Numbered from the stretch's first letter, positions 8,020 to 17,255 are shown. The stretch: 33,190 nucleotides of DNA from an uncultured Bacteroidales bacterium (GCA_902772585.1 CACYBB010000042.1:1-33190); one strand, 5' to 3'. Numbers and translations: made by a program. The notes: generated by a model not told the origin, from the letters alone.

Positions 8020-8936
8020 TTATTTCAACTCAGCGAGGTACTTGATAGTACGAACCATCTGAGAAGTGTAAGAGTTCTCATTGTCGTACCAAGCAACAAC
8101 CTGTACGAGAGAGTTGCCATCACCGATCTTAGAAACCATAGTCTGGTTAGCGTCGAACAGTGAACCGAACTTCATACCGATGATGTCGCTAGAAACCAGC
8201 TTCTCCTCAGTGTAACCGAAACTCTCGTTCTGAGCAGCCTTCATAGCAGCGTTGATATCCTCAACAGTTACCTCACCCTTAACAACAGCGTGCAGGATAG
8301 TGGTAGAACCTGTAGGAGTTGGAACGCGCTGAGCAGCACCGATCAGCTTACCGTTCACAGAATCATCTGGTCGCCAGTGTAAGCGTGTACAGTAGTCATG
8401 ATACCGCTCTGGATAGGAGCGAAATCGTTCAGAGCCTTGGTCATAGGAGCCAAGCAGTTAGTTGTACAAGAAGCAGCGCTGATAACAGTGTCAGCAGGAG
8501 TCAGAGTCTTGTGGTTAACGTTGTAAACGATAGTGGGCAGATCGTTACCAGCAGGAGCAGAGATAACAACCTTCTTAGCACCAGCAGTCAGGTGAGCAGA
8601 AGCCTTCTCCTTAGATGTGTAGAAACCTGTGCACTCCAGAACAACGTCTACGTCCAGCTTACCCCAAGGCAGCTCAGCAGCGTTAGGAATAGCGTAGATA
8701 GTGATCTTCTTACCATCAACAACGATGTAGTCCTCACCAGCCTCTACAGTGTGCTTGTTCTCACCGAACTTGCCACAGAAACCACCCTGAGCGGTGTCAT
8801 ACTTCAGCAGATGAGCCAGCATCTTTGGGCTGGTCAAGTCGTTGATTGCTACTACCTCATAACCCTCGGCCTCGAACATCTGACGGAATGCGAGACGACC
8901 AATACGGCCAAAACCGTTAATTGCTACTTTTGTCAT
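8020..8936 (-). pseudogene. gapA: Glyceraldehyde-3-phosphate dehydrogenase, internal deletion plus frameshift
   Basis: Type I GAPDH converts glyceraldehyde 3-phosphate to 1,3-bisphosphoglycerate with NAD in glycolysis. The 5' part (8936 down to 8355) encodes 193 residues with the NAD-binding start [11 protein letters not shown], the catalytic Cys in ASCTTNC and the catalytic His in VHAYTGDQ, then MIL and TGA. The 3' part (from about 8358 to 8020) resumes one frame over with [16 protein letters not shown] and reaches the normal C-terminus (WYDNENSY…). Between them some 36 residues normally present are missing, including the S-loop region around LRRAR and NIVPNSTGAAKA that contacts NAD and neighbouring subunits. 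The loss fits about 109 nt (3n+1). Either the gene is dead and another gapA exists, or the assembly is wrong here. Both halves remain highly conserved, which favours a recent or artefactual event. Confidence 0.9.
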
Positions 8937-9028
8937 AATTCTTAATCTTTTTATAAAAAATGAGTTATAAATTTGCTTTCTACATCAAAAAATGTGCCTT
9001 TTGTTGCACTTTTTTCCGTTTTCGGGCA

Positions 9029-9036
9029 CAAAGTTA
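9029..9036 (-). promoter_or_regulatory. -7 element for gapA (TAACTTTG)
   Basis: On the - strand TAACTTTG matches the Bacteroidetes TAnnTTTG element, about 90 nt upstream of the gapA ATG. No clear -33 TTG was seen at the usual spacing. Confidence 0.6.
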
Positions 9037-9048
9037 CAAAAAAATATC

Positions 9049-9056
9049 TATATTTG
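9049..9056 (+). promoter_or_regulatory. -7 element for mscL-sulP (TATATTTG)
   Basis: TATATTTGCAC matches TAnnTTTG and lies about 146 nt upstream of the mscL ATG, back to back with the gapA promoter. The long leader contains two heptamer arrays. Confidence 0.5.
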
Positions 9057-9079
9057 CACTTGAAATCAGTCTTAATTTA

Positions 9080-9114
9080 AGTGAAAAGTGAAAAAGCAAA
9101 AGCGAAAAAGCGGC
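9080..9114 (+). repeat. 7-bp tandem array, five AGTGAAA-type units
   Basis: AGTGAAA AGTGAAA AAGCAAA AGCGAAA AAGCGGC: five diverged heptamers in the mscL leader, just downstream of the putative -7 element. Confidence 0.7.
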
Positions 9115-9162
9115 AAATCAACGTTTCAAGGTTAAGATTGTAAAACGCAGTTAGCAAAAATA

Positions 9163-9197
9163 CAGTTTAAAGTTTATAGTTTACAATTTAAAGATTA
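9163..9197 (+). repeat. 7-bp tandem array, five CAGTTTA-type units
   Basis: CAGTTTA AAGTTTA TAGTTTA CAATTTA AAGATTA ends 5 nt before the mscL ATG and so occupies the ribosome-binding region, as the array before the last GH43 gene does. Confidence 0.75.
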
Positions 9198-9202
9198 CGA
9201 CT

Positions 9203-9598
9203 ATGGGATTTATTAAAGAATTCAAAGAGTTTGCCATGAAGGGCAACGTAATGGACATGGCAGTCGGTGTTATCATCGGCGGTGCTTTCGGTAAGATTGT
9301 ATCTAGTCTGGTCAACGATGTACTGATGCCTCTTATTGGCATGATCACGGGCAACATCGACTTCACGACTTTGTCATTCAAGATTGGCGAGGGTGAGGAT
9401 GCTGCTGTACTGGCTTATGGAAATTTCATCCAGAACACTGTTGACTTCATCATCGTCGCCTTCTGTATCTTCTTGATGCTGAAAGCCATCAACAAGCTGA
9501 ACCGTAAGAAGGAAGAGCCCGCTGCTCCTGAGGCTCCCAAGGGTCCCACGCAGGAAGAACTGCTCGCTGAGATTCGTGACCTGTTGAAGAACAAGTAA
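9203..9598 (+). CDS. mscL: Large-conductance mechanosensitive channel
   Basis: MscL is an inner-membrane homopentamer that opens under membrane tension to release solutes on hypo-osmotic shock. The 131-residue protein has the amphipathic N-terminal helix ([15 protein letters not shown]), the Gly/Ala-rich pore helix TM1 ([17 protein letters not shown]), the periplasmic loop, TM2 (about 75-97, [19 protein letters not shown]) and a C-terminal helix bundle segment ending [14 protein letters not shown]. Length and order are normal. The start is supported by the conserved MGF.KEF opening. The sulP gene follows after 23 nt, so the two are probably cotranscribed. Confidence 0.96.
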   Translation: MGFIKEFKEFAMKGNVMDMAVGVIIGGAFGKIVSSLVNDVLMPLIGMITGNIDFTTLSFKIGEGEDAAVLAYGNFIQNTVDFIIVAFCIFLMLKAINKLNRKKEEPAAPEAPKGPTQEELLAEIRDLLKNK

Positions 9599-9621
9599 TT
9601 ATTTATTGGAATAGAAAAGAT

Positions 9622-11331
9622 TTGAAAAAGACATTAGATTTCAAACCCAAATTCTTTTCGGCCATCAAGAACTACGACCGTAAGACCTTCGTAGCCGACT
9701 TGATGGCCGGACTGATTGTTGGTATCGTTGCACTGCCGTTGGCCATTGCCTTCGGTATTGCCAGCGGTGTAAGCCCTGAGAAGGGCATCATCACCGCCAT
9801 CGTTGCCGGACTGTTTATCTCATTGTTCGGTGGTAGTAAAGTTCAGATTGGTGGACCCACGGGTGCTTTCATCGTCATCGTCTATGGCATCATCCAACAG
9901 TATGGCATTCAGGGACTGACCATTGCCACGCTGATGGCTGGCGTGTTCCTCATCATGCTGGGTGTGCTGCGCCTGGGAACCATCATCAAGTACATTCCCT
10001 ACCCCATCGTGGTCGGTTTCACCAGCGGTATTGCCGTTACCATCTTCACCACGCAGGTAAAAGACCTACTGGGCATGTCGATTGAGGGCGCCATTCCTAG
10101 CGACTTCATCGCCAAATGGGGAGTATACCTATCTAATATAAGTAATATAGACCCGTGGAGTGCATTGGTAGGTGTTGTTTCCGTTGCTATCATTGCTGCA
10201 TGGCCCATGCTGGCACGTTTATTCCACTTGTCACCACTCAAGGCACTACCCGGTTCGCTGGTTGCCATCATTGTGATGACCGTTGCCGTATTGTTACTCA
10301 AGCAGTATGCTGGTGTGACAAGCGTCGAGACCATTGGTGACCGCTTCAGCATCAACTCAACATTACCAGGTGCCGTTGTTCCGGAACTCTCATGGGAGAC
10401 CATCAAAGGGCTTGTCGGCCCTGCTGTCACCATCGCCGTGTTGGGTGCTATTGAGTCACTACTGTCAGCCACTGTTGCTGATGGTGTCATTGGAGACCAC
10501 CACAACTCAAACACTGAGCTTATCGGTCAGGGTATTGCCAATCTGGCATCGCCCATCTTCGGTGGTATTCCTGCTACAGGCGCCATTGCCCGTACCATGA
10601 CCAATATCAACAACGGCGGACGCACACCTGTGGCTGGCATTATCCATGCTGCCGTGCTGATGCTCATCTTCCTGTTCCTCATGCCACTGGCGCAGTATAT
10701 CCCTATGGCCTGTCTGGCTGGTGTACTGGTCGTCGTTTCTTACGGTATGAGTGGTTGGCGCTCGTTCCTGGCCATGACTCGCAATCCGAAGAGCGATGTC
10801 ACTGTGCTCTTGCTGACATTCTTCCTGACCATCATCTTCGATCTCACCGTTGCTATCGAGTTCGGCCTTATATGTTCCTGTCTGCTCTTCATGCGTCGTA
10901 TGTCGGAGACCACTGATGTTAAGGCCATCTACGACGAGATTGACCTCAATGAGGATGCCGACATGCAGGCTGGCAACTTGGAGCACCTCACCATCCCCGA
11001 GGGTGTCGAGGTATACGAGATCAATGGTCCTTATTTCTTTGGAGCAGGTAACCGTTTTGAGGATATCATGGCCCGCTATGGCAGTCGTCCCAAGGTGCGC
11101 ATCATCCGCATGCGTAAGGTACCATTCATCGATTCCACGGGACTCCACAACTTGGAGAACATGTGTCTGATGAGTCAGAAAGAGGGCATCACCATCGTCC
11201 TTTCTGGTGTCAACGAGAAAGTAGATGCTGTGCTGCGCCGCAACAACTTCGAACAGTTGTTGGGCAAGGAGAACATCTGCAACCACATTGACCTCGCTCT
11301 GGCACGTGCCAATGAGATTGTAGGTGCCTAA
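9622..11331 (+). CDS. SulP/SLC26-family anion transporter with STAS domain
   Basis: A 569-residue inner-membrane transporter of the SulP family, which moves sulfate, bicarbonate or other anions. The N-terminus (KNYDRKTFVADLMAGLIVG, then PLAIAFGIASGVSP) is the family signature. About 11-12 hydrophobic segments fill residues 25-435, and a cytoplasmic STAS domain covers about 455-560 with the conserved FIDSTG (Asp504). The start is TTG at 9622: the next in-frame ATG would remove the conserved cytoplasmic lead-in, and homologues begin at this point. It lies 23 nt after mscL. The substrate cannot be read from sequence. Confidence 0.93.
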   Translation: MKKTLDFKPKFFSAIKNYDRKTFVADLMAGLIVGIVALPLAIAFGIASGVSPEKGIITAIVAGLFISLFGGSKVQIGGPTGAFIVIVYGIIQQYGIQGLTIATLMAGVFLIMLGVLRLGTIIKYIPYPIVVGFTSGIAVTIFTTQVKDLLGMSIEGAIPSDFIAKWGVYLSNISNIDPWSALVGVVSVAIIAAWPMLARLFHLSPLKALPGSLVAIIVMTVAVLLLKQYAGVTSVETIGDRFSINSTLPGAVVPELSWETIKGLVGPAVTIAVLGAIESLLSATVADGVIGDHHNSNTELIGQGIANLASPIFGGIPATGAIARTMTNINNGGRTPVAGIIHAAVLMLIFLFLMPLAQYIPMACLAGVLVVVSYGMSGWRSFLAMTRNPKSDVTVLLLTFFLTIIFDLTVAIEFGLICSCLLFMRRMSETTDVKAIYDEIDLNEDADMQAGNLEHLTIPEGVEVYEINGPYFFGAGNRFEDIMARYGSRPKVRIIRMRKVPFIDSTGLHNLENMCLMSQKEGITIVLSGVNEKVDAVLRRNNFEQLLGKENICNHIDLALARANEIVGA

Positions 11332-11441
11332 TGCCGTAAAGTGATGTTCGTTTTGCCATACTGACTTTGCAAAGCCGATGGTTTTCAGAATTTATAACAT
11401 AATTATTTTGAATAATGATTTATGTTTTATGAAATAATTAG

Positions 11442-11449
11442 TATCTTTG
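11442..11449 (+). promoter_or_regulatory. -7 element for mdh (TATCTTTG)
   Basis: TATCTTTGCA fits TAnnTTTG and lies 34 nt upstream of the mdh ATG. The region before it is AT-rich without a clear TTG at 20 nt. The 150-nt gap after sulP holds an imperfect AT-rich inverted repeat and nothing else recognised. Confidence 0.65.
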
Positions 11450-11483
11450 CAGTTGGAAATTTCTAAGTAAACAAATAAGTATT

Positions 11484-12476
11484 ATGGCATTTTTAACTAA
11501 TGACAAACTGACCATCGTCGGCGCAGCCGGTATGATTGGTTCAAACATGGCTCAGAGCGCCCTGATGATGGGTCTGACCAAAAACATCTGTCTGTATGAC
11601 GTATTTTCACCCGAGGGTGTTGCTGAAGAAATGCGCCAGAGTGGTTTCGACGACGTAAACATCGTGGCTACCACCAACGCTGAGGAGGCTTTCCGCGACG
11701 CTAAGTACATCATCTCTTCTGGTGGTGCACCCCGTAAGGCTGGTATGACCCGTGAGGATCTGCTCGCCGGCAACTGTAAGATTGCTGAGGAGTTGGGCCA
11801 GAACATCAAGAAGTACTGCCCCGATGTGAAGCACGTCGTCATCATCTTCAACCCCGCTGACCTCACTGGTCTGGTAACCCTGCTCTATTCTGGTTTGAAG
11901 CCAGGTCAGGTTACTACCCTCGCAGGTCTGGACACTACCCGTCTGCAGAGCGCACTGGCAAAGAAGTTCGGTGTTATGCAGAGCGAGATTAAGGGTTGCG
12001 CTACCTATGGTGGTCATGGTGAGCAGATGGCTGTATTCGGCAGCCACGTAGAGATTGCTGGTCGCAAGCTGACTGACATCATCGGTACTGCAGAGTTCCC
12101 CGCTGAGGAGTGGGAGCAGATGAAGGTTGATGTCACCAAGGGTGGTGCCAAGATTATCGAGCTTCGCGGACGCAGTTCATTCCAGAGCCCCGCATACCTC
12201 TCGGTCGAGATGATTCGTGCTGCTATGGGTGGTGAGCCTTTCCGTTTCCCCGTTGGCACATACGTAAAGACCGACAAGTACGACCACATCATGATGGCTA
12301 TGAAGACCACCATGACTGCTGAGGGTGCTAAGTTCGAGGTTCCTCAGGGTACTGCCGAGGAGAATGCTAAGCTCGACCAGAGCTACGAGCACCTGTGCAA
12401 GATGCGCGACGAGCTGGTTACGCTGAACATCGTTCCTCCCATTGCTGAGTGGAGCAAGATTAACCCGAACTTGTAA
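11484..12476 (+). CDS. mdh: Malate dehydrogenase
   Basis: This NAD-dependent enzyme interconverts malate and oxaloacetate; in anaerobic Bacteroidales it feeds the reductive branch leading to fumarate, succinate and propionate. The 330-residue protein opens with a Rossmann fold (TIVGAAGMIG), has the substrate-binding arginine segment APRKAGMTRED, the IIFNPAD motif, a second Arg in LDTTRLQ, and the catalytic His178 in TYGGHGEQ. Length is normal for the Bacteroidetes type. It is a single-gene unit with its own -7 element and stacked hairpins downstream. Confidence 0.93.
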   Translation: MAFLTNDKLTIVGAAGMIGSNMAQSALMMGLTKNICLYDVFSPEGVAEEMRQSGFDDVNIVATTNAEEAFRDAKYIISSGGAPRKAGMTREDLLAGNCKIAEELGQNIKKYCPDVKHVVIIFNPADLTGLVTLLYSGLKPGQVTTLAGLDTTRLQSALAKKFGVMQSEIKGCATYGGHGEQMAVFGSHVEIAGRKLTDIIGTAEFPAEEWEQMKVDVTKGGAKIIELRGRSSFQSPAYLSVEMIRAAMGGEPFRFPVGTYVKTDKYDHIMMAMKTTMTAEGAKFEVPQGTAEENAKLDQSYEHLCKMRDELVTLNIVPPIAEWSKINPNL

Positions 12477-12551
12477 TCAATTGAGGCTTTTCAATTGATT
12501 TCGTAATAAGAAACAGGGCGTTCGCTGAAAGTTTTTGCGGACGTCCTGTTT
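12475..12551 (+). terminator. Two consecutive hairpins after mdh
   Basis: The first hairpin pairs AATCAATTGA (12475-12484) with TCAATTGATT (12491-12500), starting in the mdh stop codon. The second pairs 12511-12525 with 12537-12551 in a 15-bp stem with two G·U pairs, followed by TCTTT. The second is the better Rho-independent terminator. Confidence 0.75.
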
Positions 12552-12651
12552 TCTTTATACCTTTGCATCAAGAAAACAGAAACAGGTTTTTCATATAGTT
12601 TTAGATTCATCATTTAAGGTTAGTAGTTTTTTCATAGTAATTGGATTGTAT

Positions 12652-12670
12652 GCCCGTCGGGATGACGGGC
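12652..12670 (+). terminator. Third hairpin in the mdh-phosphoesterase gap
   Basis: GCCCGTC and GACGGGC form a 7-bp GC-rich stem with a 5-nt loop, followed by TTATTTTTTG. It stands directly before the next promoter and insulates it from upstream transcription. Confidence 0.75.
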
Positions 12671-12688
12671 TTATTTTTTGTCTGTTTG

Positions 12689-12720
12689 TTTGGTGAATAA
12701 AAAATAAATTGATACCTTTG
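12689..12720 (+). promoter_or_regulatory. Promoter of the metallophosphoesterase gene
   Basis: TTTG at 12689-12692, 20 nt, then TACCTTTG at 12713-12720: a full match to the Bacteroidetes -33/-7 pair, 19 nt before the ATG. Confidence 0.85.
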
Positions 12721-12739
12721 CCCCACCAAAGCAAAAACA

Positions 12740-13882
12740 ATGAAGATGATGTGGATGATGATGTTTACGCTACTGCCCCTGCTGGCACTATCGTATATCG
12801 GGTGGCACGTTTGGTGCCTGTTACCCGTCAAGTGGTATGTCAAAACTATCGTGATTGCCATGATGGTGGCCTCATTCCTATTACTGTTTGCTGGTTTCAG
12901 ACGAGCTACCGACAGTATGCCGATGCCACTGGCCACTACGGTTTATGTGATAGGAACTTCCAGCATCTTCATCCTACTCTACCTGTTCATGCTTTTCCTT
13001 GCATTAGACTTAGGGCGACTGGTGCATCTCATCCCGCGTACCTTATTATATAATAACTGGCGGATGGCGGGAGGCATCACAGTCTTCATCTTTGGTTTGT
13101 TCCTCTATGGTCATCTGAACTACAAGCACAAGGTGCGACAGGAGTTAACCATTGCGTCGAAGAAAGTCACCAAGCCCTTCAAAGCCGTGCTGCTGAGCGA
13201 CCTGCACCTGGGTTATCACAATCAACGCGACGAGTTGCATCGCTGGGTGGATATCATCAATAGCGAGAAACCCGACCTGATACTTATTGCTGGCGACATC
13301 ATTGATGGCAGCATGCGTCCACTAAAGGAGCAACGGATGCATGAAGAGTTTCGCCTCCTGCAGGCTCCCGTCTATGCCTGTTTGGGTAACCATGAATATT
13401 TCAGCGGACAACCCGACGCCCTGCAGTTCTACAAGGACGCAGGCATCCACCTGCTTATGGACGACACTGCAATCATCGACAGCACTCTAGTTATCATTGG
13501 TCGCGACGATGCAATGAATAGAAAACGTAAAACGCTAGCAGACCTCGCCAAGACGATTGACAAGTCGATGTTCTCCATCGTATTAGACCACCAGCCTCAT
13601 CATCTGGAACGTGCTGAGAAGGCTGGCATCGACTTCCAATTCAGTGGTCACACCCATCGTGGACAGGTATGGCCCATCTCATGGATTACTGATGCCGTCT
13701 ACGAGTGTTCATGGGGTAGTCACCAGCGTGGCGACACCCACTACTACATCAGTTCCGGAATGGGTATTTGGGGCGGTATGTTTCGCATCGGCACCCAGTC
13801 GGAATACGTGGTGTTAGAGATAAGAGGAATTCGCAACGCCACACTCTGCTCTGCAGAGAAGAGGGATGATGGAAGAGGTTAA
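12740..13882 (+). CDS. Membrane-anchored metallophosphoesterase (calcineurin-like)
   Basis: A 380-residue protein with about four N-terminal transmembrane segments (roughly 9-28, 35-53, 67-90, 109-125) and a C-terminal metallophosphatase domain. The five motifs are present: SDLHLG (153-158), GDIIDG (about 186), GNHEY (about 218), then H in LDHQPHH and GHTHRGQ (about 299), which bind two metal ions. This layout matches the YkuE-like family; members act on phosphomono- or diesters, and UDP-sugar or lipid-linked substrates have been suggested for relatives. The substrate here is unknown. The stop overlaps the stop of the convergent hexapeptide gene by 4 nt with no terminator between, so the 3' ends of the two mRNAs are antisense to each other. 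Confidence 0.88.
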   Translation: MKMMWMMMFTLLPLLALSYIGWHVWCLLPVKWYVKTIVIAMMVASFLLLFAGFRRATDSMPMPLATTVYVIGTSSIFILLYLFMLFLALDLGRLVHLIPRTLLYNNWRMAGGITVFIFGLFLYGHLNYKHKVRQELTIASKKVTKPFKAVLLSDLHLGYHNQRDELHRWVDIINSEKPDLILIAGDIIDGSMRPLKEQRMHEEFRLLQAPVYACLGNHEYFSGQPDALQFYKDAGIHLLMDDTAIIDSTLVIIGRDDAMNRKRKTLADLAKTIDKSMFSIVLDHQPHHLERAEKAGIDFQFSGHTHRGQVWPISWITDAVYECSWGSHQRGDTHYYISSGMGIWGGMFRIGTQSEYVVLEIRGIRNATLCSAEKRDDGRG

Positions 13883-14400
13883 AAGCGACAATCCGGGTTT
13901 TCTTCCATGAAGATCTTGGCGTACTCCACATAGTGCTTGGAGTTGTCAGTCTGACCAGGGCGAACGGGCTTGAGGTATTTGGCTGGCACGCCACCCCATA
14001 TCTCACCAGCAGGAATCTTCGTATTCTGCAGCACCAAGGCACCAGCTGCAACGATGGAACCCTCACCCACCTCACAGCCATCCAGCAACGTAGAACCCAT
14101 ACCTATCAAGGCACCGTCGTGAATAGTGCAGGCATGAACAGTGACGTTGTGTCCGATGGTGACATCGCTGCCAATATGCGTAGGGCCCGTCTCGTGGGTG
14201 ACATGAATACAAGAACCGTCCTGCACATTCGAGCGGTCGCCAATAGTAATAGGTGCCACATCGCCACGAACAACGGCATTGAACCAGATGGAGCACTGGT
14301 CACCCATCTGTACGTCACCCACAATCGTTGCATTCTCACTGAAATAGCAGTCCTTGCCCCACTTGGGCGTCAGACCACGATAGGATTTGATTAAAGCCAA
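13879..14400 (-). CDS. Gamma-carbonic-anhydrase-like hexapeptide-repeat protein
   Basis: A 173-residue left-handed beta-helix protein with repeated hexapeptides (ATIVGDV, SIWFNAVVRGD, TIGDRSNVQDG, IVAAGALV) and the C-terminal helix starting GVPAKYLKP. His66, His84 and His89 occupy the positions of the three metal ligands of gamma-class carbonic anhydrases and YrdA/PaaY-type proteins. Whether it hydrates CO2 or has an acetyltransferase-like or structural role cannot be told from sequence; many bacterial members have weak or no measured activity. It is the last gene of a - strand cluster after gltX and waaA, 50 nt downstream of waaA across an octamer array. Confidence 0.9.
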   Translation of the reverse strand: MALIKSYRGLTPKWGKDCYFSENATIVGDVQMGDQCSIWFNAVVRGDVAPITIGDRSNVQDGSCIHVTHETGPTHIGSDVTIGHNVTVHACTIHDGALIGMGSTLLDGCEVGEGSIVAAGALVLQNTKIPAGEIWGGVPAKYLKPVRPGQTDNSKHYVEYAKIFMEENPDCRF

Positions 14401-14414
14401 TTTCTTAATTTTTT

Positions 14415-14454
14415 CGTTATTACGTGATAACGTTATGTCGTTATTACGAGTTAT
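14415..14454 (-). repeat. 8-bp tandem array between waaA and the hexapeptide gene
   Basis: On the + strand the units are CGTTATTA CGTGATAA CGTTATGT CGTTATTA CGAGTTAT. Five diverged octamers run into the waaA stop codon (14451-14453). It also contains the inverted pair CGTTAT/ATAACG. It is the 8-bp counterpart of the heptamer arrays elsewhere in the window. Confidence 0.65.
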
Positions 14455-15671
14455 AGTTTTACTTGAGACAGGACCTTCTCAGTGGCACCCGCCAGACTGC
14501 TGACATAGGCACCTGCCTTCTCGCCCAACTCTTGCATCACCTCAGGATGCTCTTCGAAGCCCTGCATATAGCGACGGAAATCCTCAGCATTGGCAATCTC
14601 CAAACCAGCACCGCAAGCCTTCAAGCCTTGTGCCTCCTGAAAACGCTGGTTGTTGGGGCCGAAGAATACGGGGACATCCCATACTGCAGCCTCTAAGGTA
14701 TTGTGGATACCCACACCAAAGCCACCACCCACATACGTCACGTCAGCATAGTGGTAGATACTGCTTAGCAAGCCAAAGCAATTGATAATCAGTACCTCAG
14801 CATCCTTTACGTCTTCTTCTGTAGCCTCCGTATAGCGTACCACCTTGCGACCTTCCAACATCTTCTCAATCTGTTTTAAATGGTCTTCGCTAATGACATG
14901 TGGAGCAATGACGAGTTTCCAGTCCTGATGTTCATTGAGCCAGGGGATGAAAATCTCCTCATCGGGTTGCCAACTGCTACCTGCAATAAATACTTTCTTT
15001 TTATCGCAGAAAGACTCAACAATAGGCAACTGCTTGGCAGCAGCCTTAATCTGCAATACGCGATCGAAGCGAGTGTCACCAACCACCGACACATTGGTAA
15101 TGCCAATAGTTGCCAGCAGTTCCTTACTAATCTCATTCTGTACGAAGAAATGCGTGAAGCACTTCAGCACATGACTATACTGGCGACCATACCAGCGGAA
15201 GAACACCTGTCCTGGACGGAAGATGCTGCTAACGCTATAGACGGGTACGCCACGATGGCTCAGAATATGCAGATAGTTATACCAGAACTCGTACTTGATG
15301 AAGAATGCCATCACAGGGCGTATAGTACGCAGGAAGCGACGCGCATTGGTGATAGTGTCAAGGGGCAGATAACAGATGATGTCAGCACCCTCATAGTTCT
15401 TGCGCACCTCATAGCCTGAGGGTGAGAAGAACGTCAACAGAATCTTATATTCCGGATGCTCGCGACGCAATTGCTCCATCAGTGGACGACCCTGTTCGAA
15501 TTCACCCAGCGAAGCTGCATGAAACCATACATACTTGGCATCAGGATCCATCTTCTCCTTGATGACGCGTATGGCCTCGCGCTCGCCACGCCACATCTTG
15601 CGCACCTTCTCACTGAAAAGGCTCACAATGGCTACGCCACACAGATAGAGGAATATGATTAAGTTATACAT
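14451..15671 (-). CDS. waaA: 3-deoxy-D-manno-octulosonic acid (Kdo) transferase
   Basis: WaaA (KdtA) adds Kdo from CMP-Kdo to lipid A precursor at the inner membrane, starting the LPS core. The 406-residue protein has an N-terminal membrane anchor (NLIIFLYLCGVAIVSLF), the motif WFHAASLGEFEQGRP with the catalytic Glu57, the YEFWYN segment, and the C-terminal nucleotide-binding half with YVGGGFGVGIHNTLEAAVWDVPV, all typical of the GT30 family. Its ATG overlaps the gltX stop codon in a TAATG junction, so translation is coupled. Length is normal. Confidence 0.94.
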   Translation of the reverse strand: MYNLIIFLYLCGVAIVSLFSEKVRKMWRGEREAIRVIKEKMDPDAKYVWFHAASLGEFEQGRPLMEQLRREHPEYKILLTFFSPSGYEVRKNYEGADIICYLPLDTITNARRFLRTIRPVMAFFIKYEFWYNYLHILSHRGVPVYSVSSIFRPGQVFFRWYGRQYSHVLKCFTHFFVQNEISKELLATIGITNVSVVGDTRFDRVLQIKAAAKQLPIVESFCDKKKVFIAGSSWQPDEEIFIPWLNEHQDWKLVIAPHVISEDHLKQIEKMLEGRKVVRYTEATEEDVKDAEVLIINCFGLLSSIYHYADVTYVGGGFGVGIHNTLEAAVWDVPVFFGPNNQRFQEAQGLKACGAGLEIANAEDFRRYMQGFEEHPEVMQELGEKAGAYVSSLAGATEKVLSQVKL

Positions 15672-17233
15672 TAGCCCAAAACCTCAATAGCTCGTTTCAT
15701 TCTGGCGAGAGTCTCTTCCTTACCCAGGAAGGCAGAGAGTTCATACATGTCAGGCCCCTGACCCGTGCCAACAAGTGCAATGCGCCATGCGTTCCAAGGC
15801 TTGATACCCGTCTTCTCCACCCACGGGTCGACAATAGCTTTCTGGCCTTCCACGCTCCAATCATTGATAGTTTCCAGCACAGCAAGCATCTGGCGCATCA
15901 GGTCTGCTGTTTGCTCGTTCCAGTTCTTGCGGATAAACTTGTCACCCTCCCTGTCAAAATCAGTAGGAGCCACGAAGAAGAACTTGGTAAGCGGCCAGAG
16001 GTCACTGGGGAAGGAGATATTGCGCTTTCTGGTGTTTCCTTGTTTATCTACCACTTCAACAACCTTGGTCTTCATCATACGCACCACCTCAGCTTCCTGT
16101 TCGGCAGTGGCTGTAATACCATTCTTCTTCAGCACCTTGTCGAAGGCTGGGCACCAGTCGCTGTCCGGACGCTGCAAGAGGTACTGGCGGTTGAACCATT
16201 CTGCCTTCATAAAGTCAAACTTGGCACCATTCTTCGAGCACTTGGAGATATCGAACAAGTTGACCATCTCGTCGAGTGTCATCAGTTCCTGGTCGTTGCC
16301 AGGGCTCCAGCCCAACAGAGCTAAGAAGTTGATAACAGCCTCGGGCAAGTAGCCTTGCTCGCGATAGCCTGAGCTGACTTCGCCCGTCTTGGGGTCATGC
16401 CACTCTAAAGGAAACACGGGGAAACCCAGCTTGTCACCATCACGCTTGGACAGCTTGCCATTGCCGACAGGCTTCAGCAGCAGGGGCAGGTGGGCAAACT
16501 GGGGCATAGTATCTTCCCAGCCGAAAGCACGATACAGCATGACGTGCAAGGGGGCACTGGGCAACCACTCCTCACCACGGATAACGTGCGAGATTTCCAT
16601 CAGGTGGTCGTCAACGATGTTGGCCAAATGGTAGGTGGGCAACTCGTCAGCACTCTTGTAGAGCACCTTGTCGTCGCAGATGTCGCTCTTTACGCGCACC
16701 TCGCCACGAATCAGGTCGTTGACCAGAATCTCCTGACCAGCCTCCACCTTGAAGCGGACAACATACTGGTGGCCAGAGGCTATCAGCGCATCGACCTCTT
16801 CCTTTGGAAGAGTCAGCGAGTTGCGCATCTGCTGGCGGGTGTGACAGTCGTACTGGAAATTCTGAATCTCAGCACGCTTGGCCTCTAACTCCTCAGGAGT
16901 ATCAAAGGCAATGTATGCCTTGTCAGCATCCAACAACTGCTTGACATATTTCTTATAAATATCGCGGCGCTCGCTCTGACGGTAGGGACCCTTGTCGCCA
17001 CCAAACGAGACACCCTCGTCAAACTTAATACCTAACCACTTGAACGATTCGATGATGTATTCCTCTGCACCAGGCACGAAACGGTTCGAGTCGGTATCCT
17101 CAATACGGAACACCAAATCGCCACCATGCTGCTTGGCAAACAGGTAATTATACAAGGCTGTGCGTACACCACCGATATGCAAAGCACCCGTCGGACTGGG
17201 TGCAAAACGTACTCTTACTCTTCTATCAGACAT
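15671..17233 (-). CDS. gltX: Glutamyl-tRNA synthetase
   Basis: This class I aminoacyl-tRNA synthetase charges tRNA-Glu with glutamate. I choose the ATG at 17233 ([16 protein letters not shown]), giving 520 residues; an upstream in-frame ATG at 17266 would include the putative promoter. HIGG (19-22) is the HIGH-type ATP motif and KLSKR (260-264) the KMSKS-type motif. A Glu-specific core ([41 protein letters not shown]) and an alpha-helical anticodon-binding C-terminus follow. It leads a - strand cluster with waaA and the hexapeptide gene. Confidence 0.96.
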   Translation of the reverse strand: MSDRRVRVRFAPSPTGALHIGGVRTALYNYLFAKQHGGDLVFRIEDTDSNRFVPGAEEYIIESFKWLGIKFDEGVSFGGDKGPYRQSERRDIYKKYVKQLLDADKAYIAFDTPEELEAKRAEIQNFQYDCHTRQQMRNSLTLPKEEVDALIASGHQYVVRFKVEAGQEILVNDLIRGEVRVKSDICDDKVLYKSADELPTYHLANIVDDHLMEISHVIRGEEWLPSAPLHVMLYRAFGWEDTMPQFAHLPLLLKPVGNGKLSKRDGDKLGFPVFPLEWHDPKTGEVSSGYREQGYLPEAVINFLALLGWSPGNDQELMTLDEMVNLFDISKCSKNGAKFDFMKAEWFNRQYLLQRPDSDWCPAFDKVLKKNGITATAEQEAEVVRMMKTKVVEVVDKQGNTRKRNISFPSDLWPLTKFFFVAPTDFDREGDKFIRKNWNEQTADLMRQMLAVLETINDWSVEGQKAIVDPWVEKTGIKPWNAWRIALVGTGQGPDMYELSAFLGKEETLARMKRAIEVLG

Positions 17234-17255
17234 ATATAAACGTGTATTTTGTGCG

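Noticed and set aside
8319-8945. A 208-residue frame on + opposite gapA
   Set aside because: Shadow of a highly expressed gene's codon use; low-complexity Ser/Val-rich sequence with no family resemblance.
4784-9197. Heptamer arrays considered as CRISPR
   Set aside because: Units are directly adjacent, 7 bp and diverged, with no spacers and no cas genes.
10507-11286. A 259-residue frame opposite the SulP gene
   Set aside because: Shadow translation, no motif, no start region or promoter.
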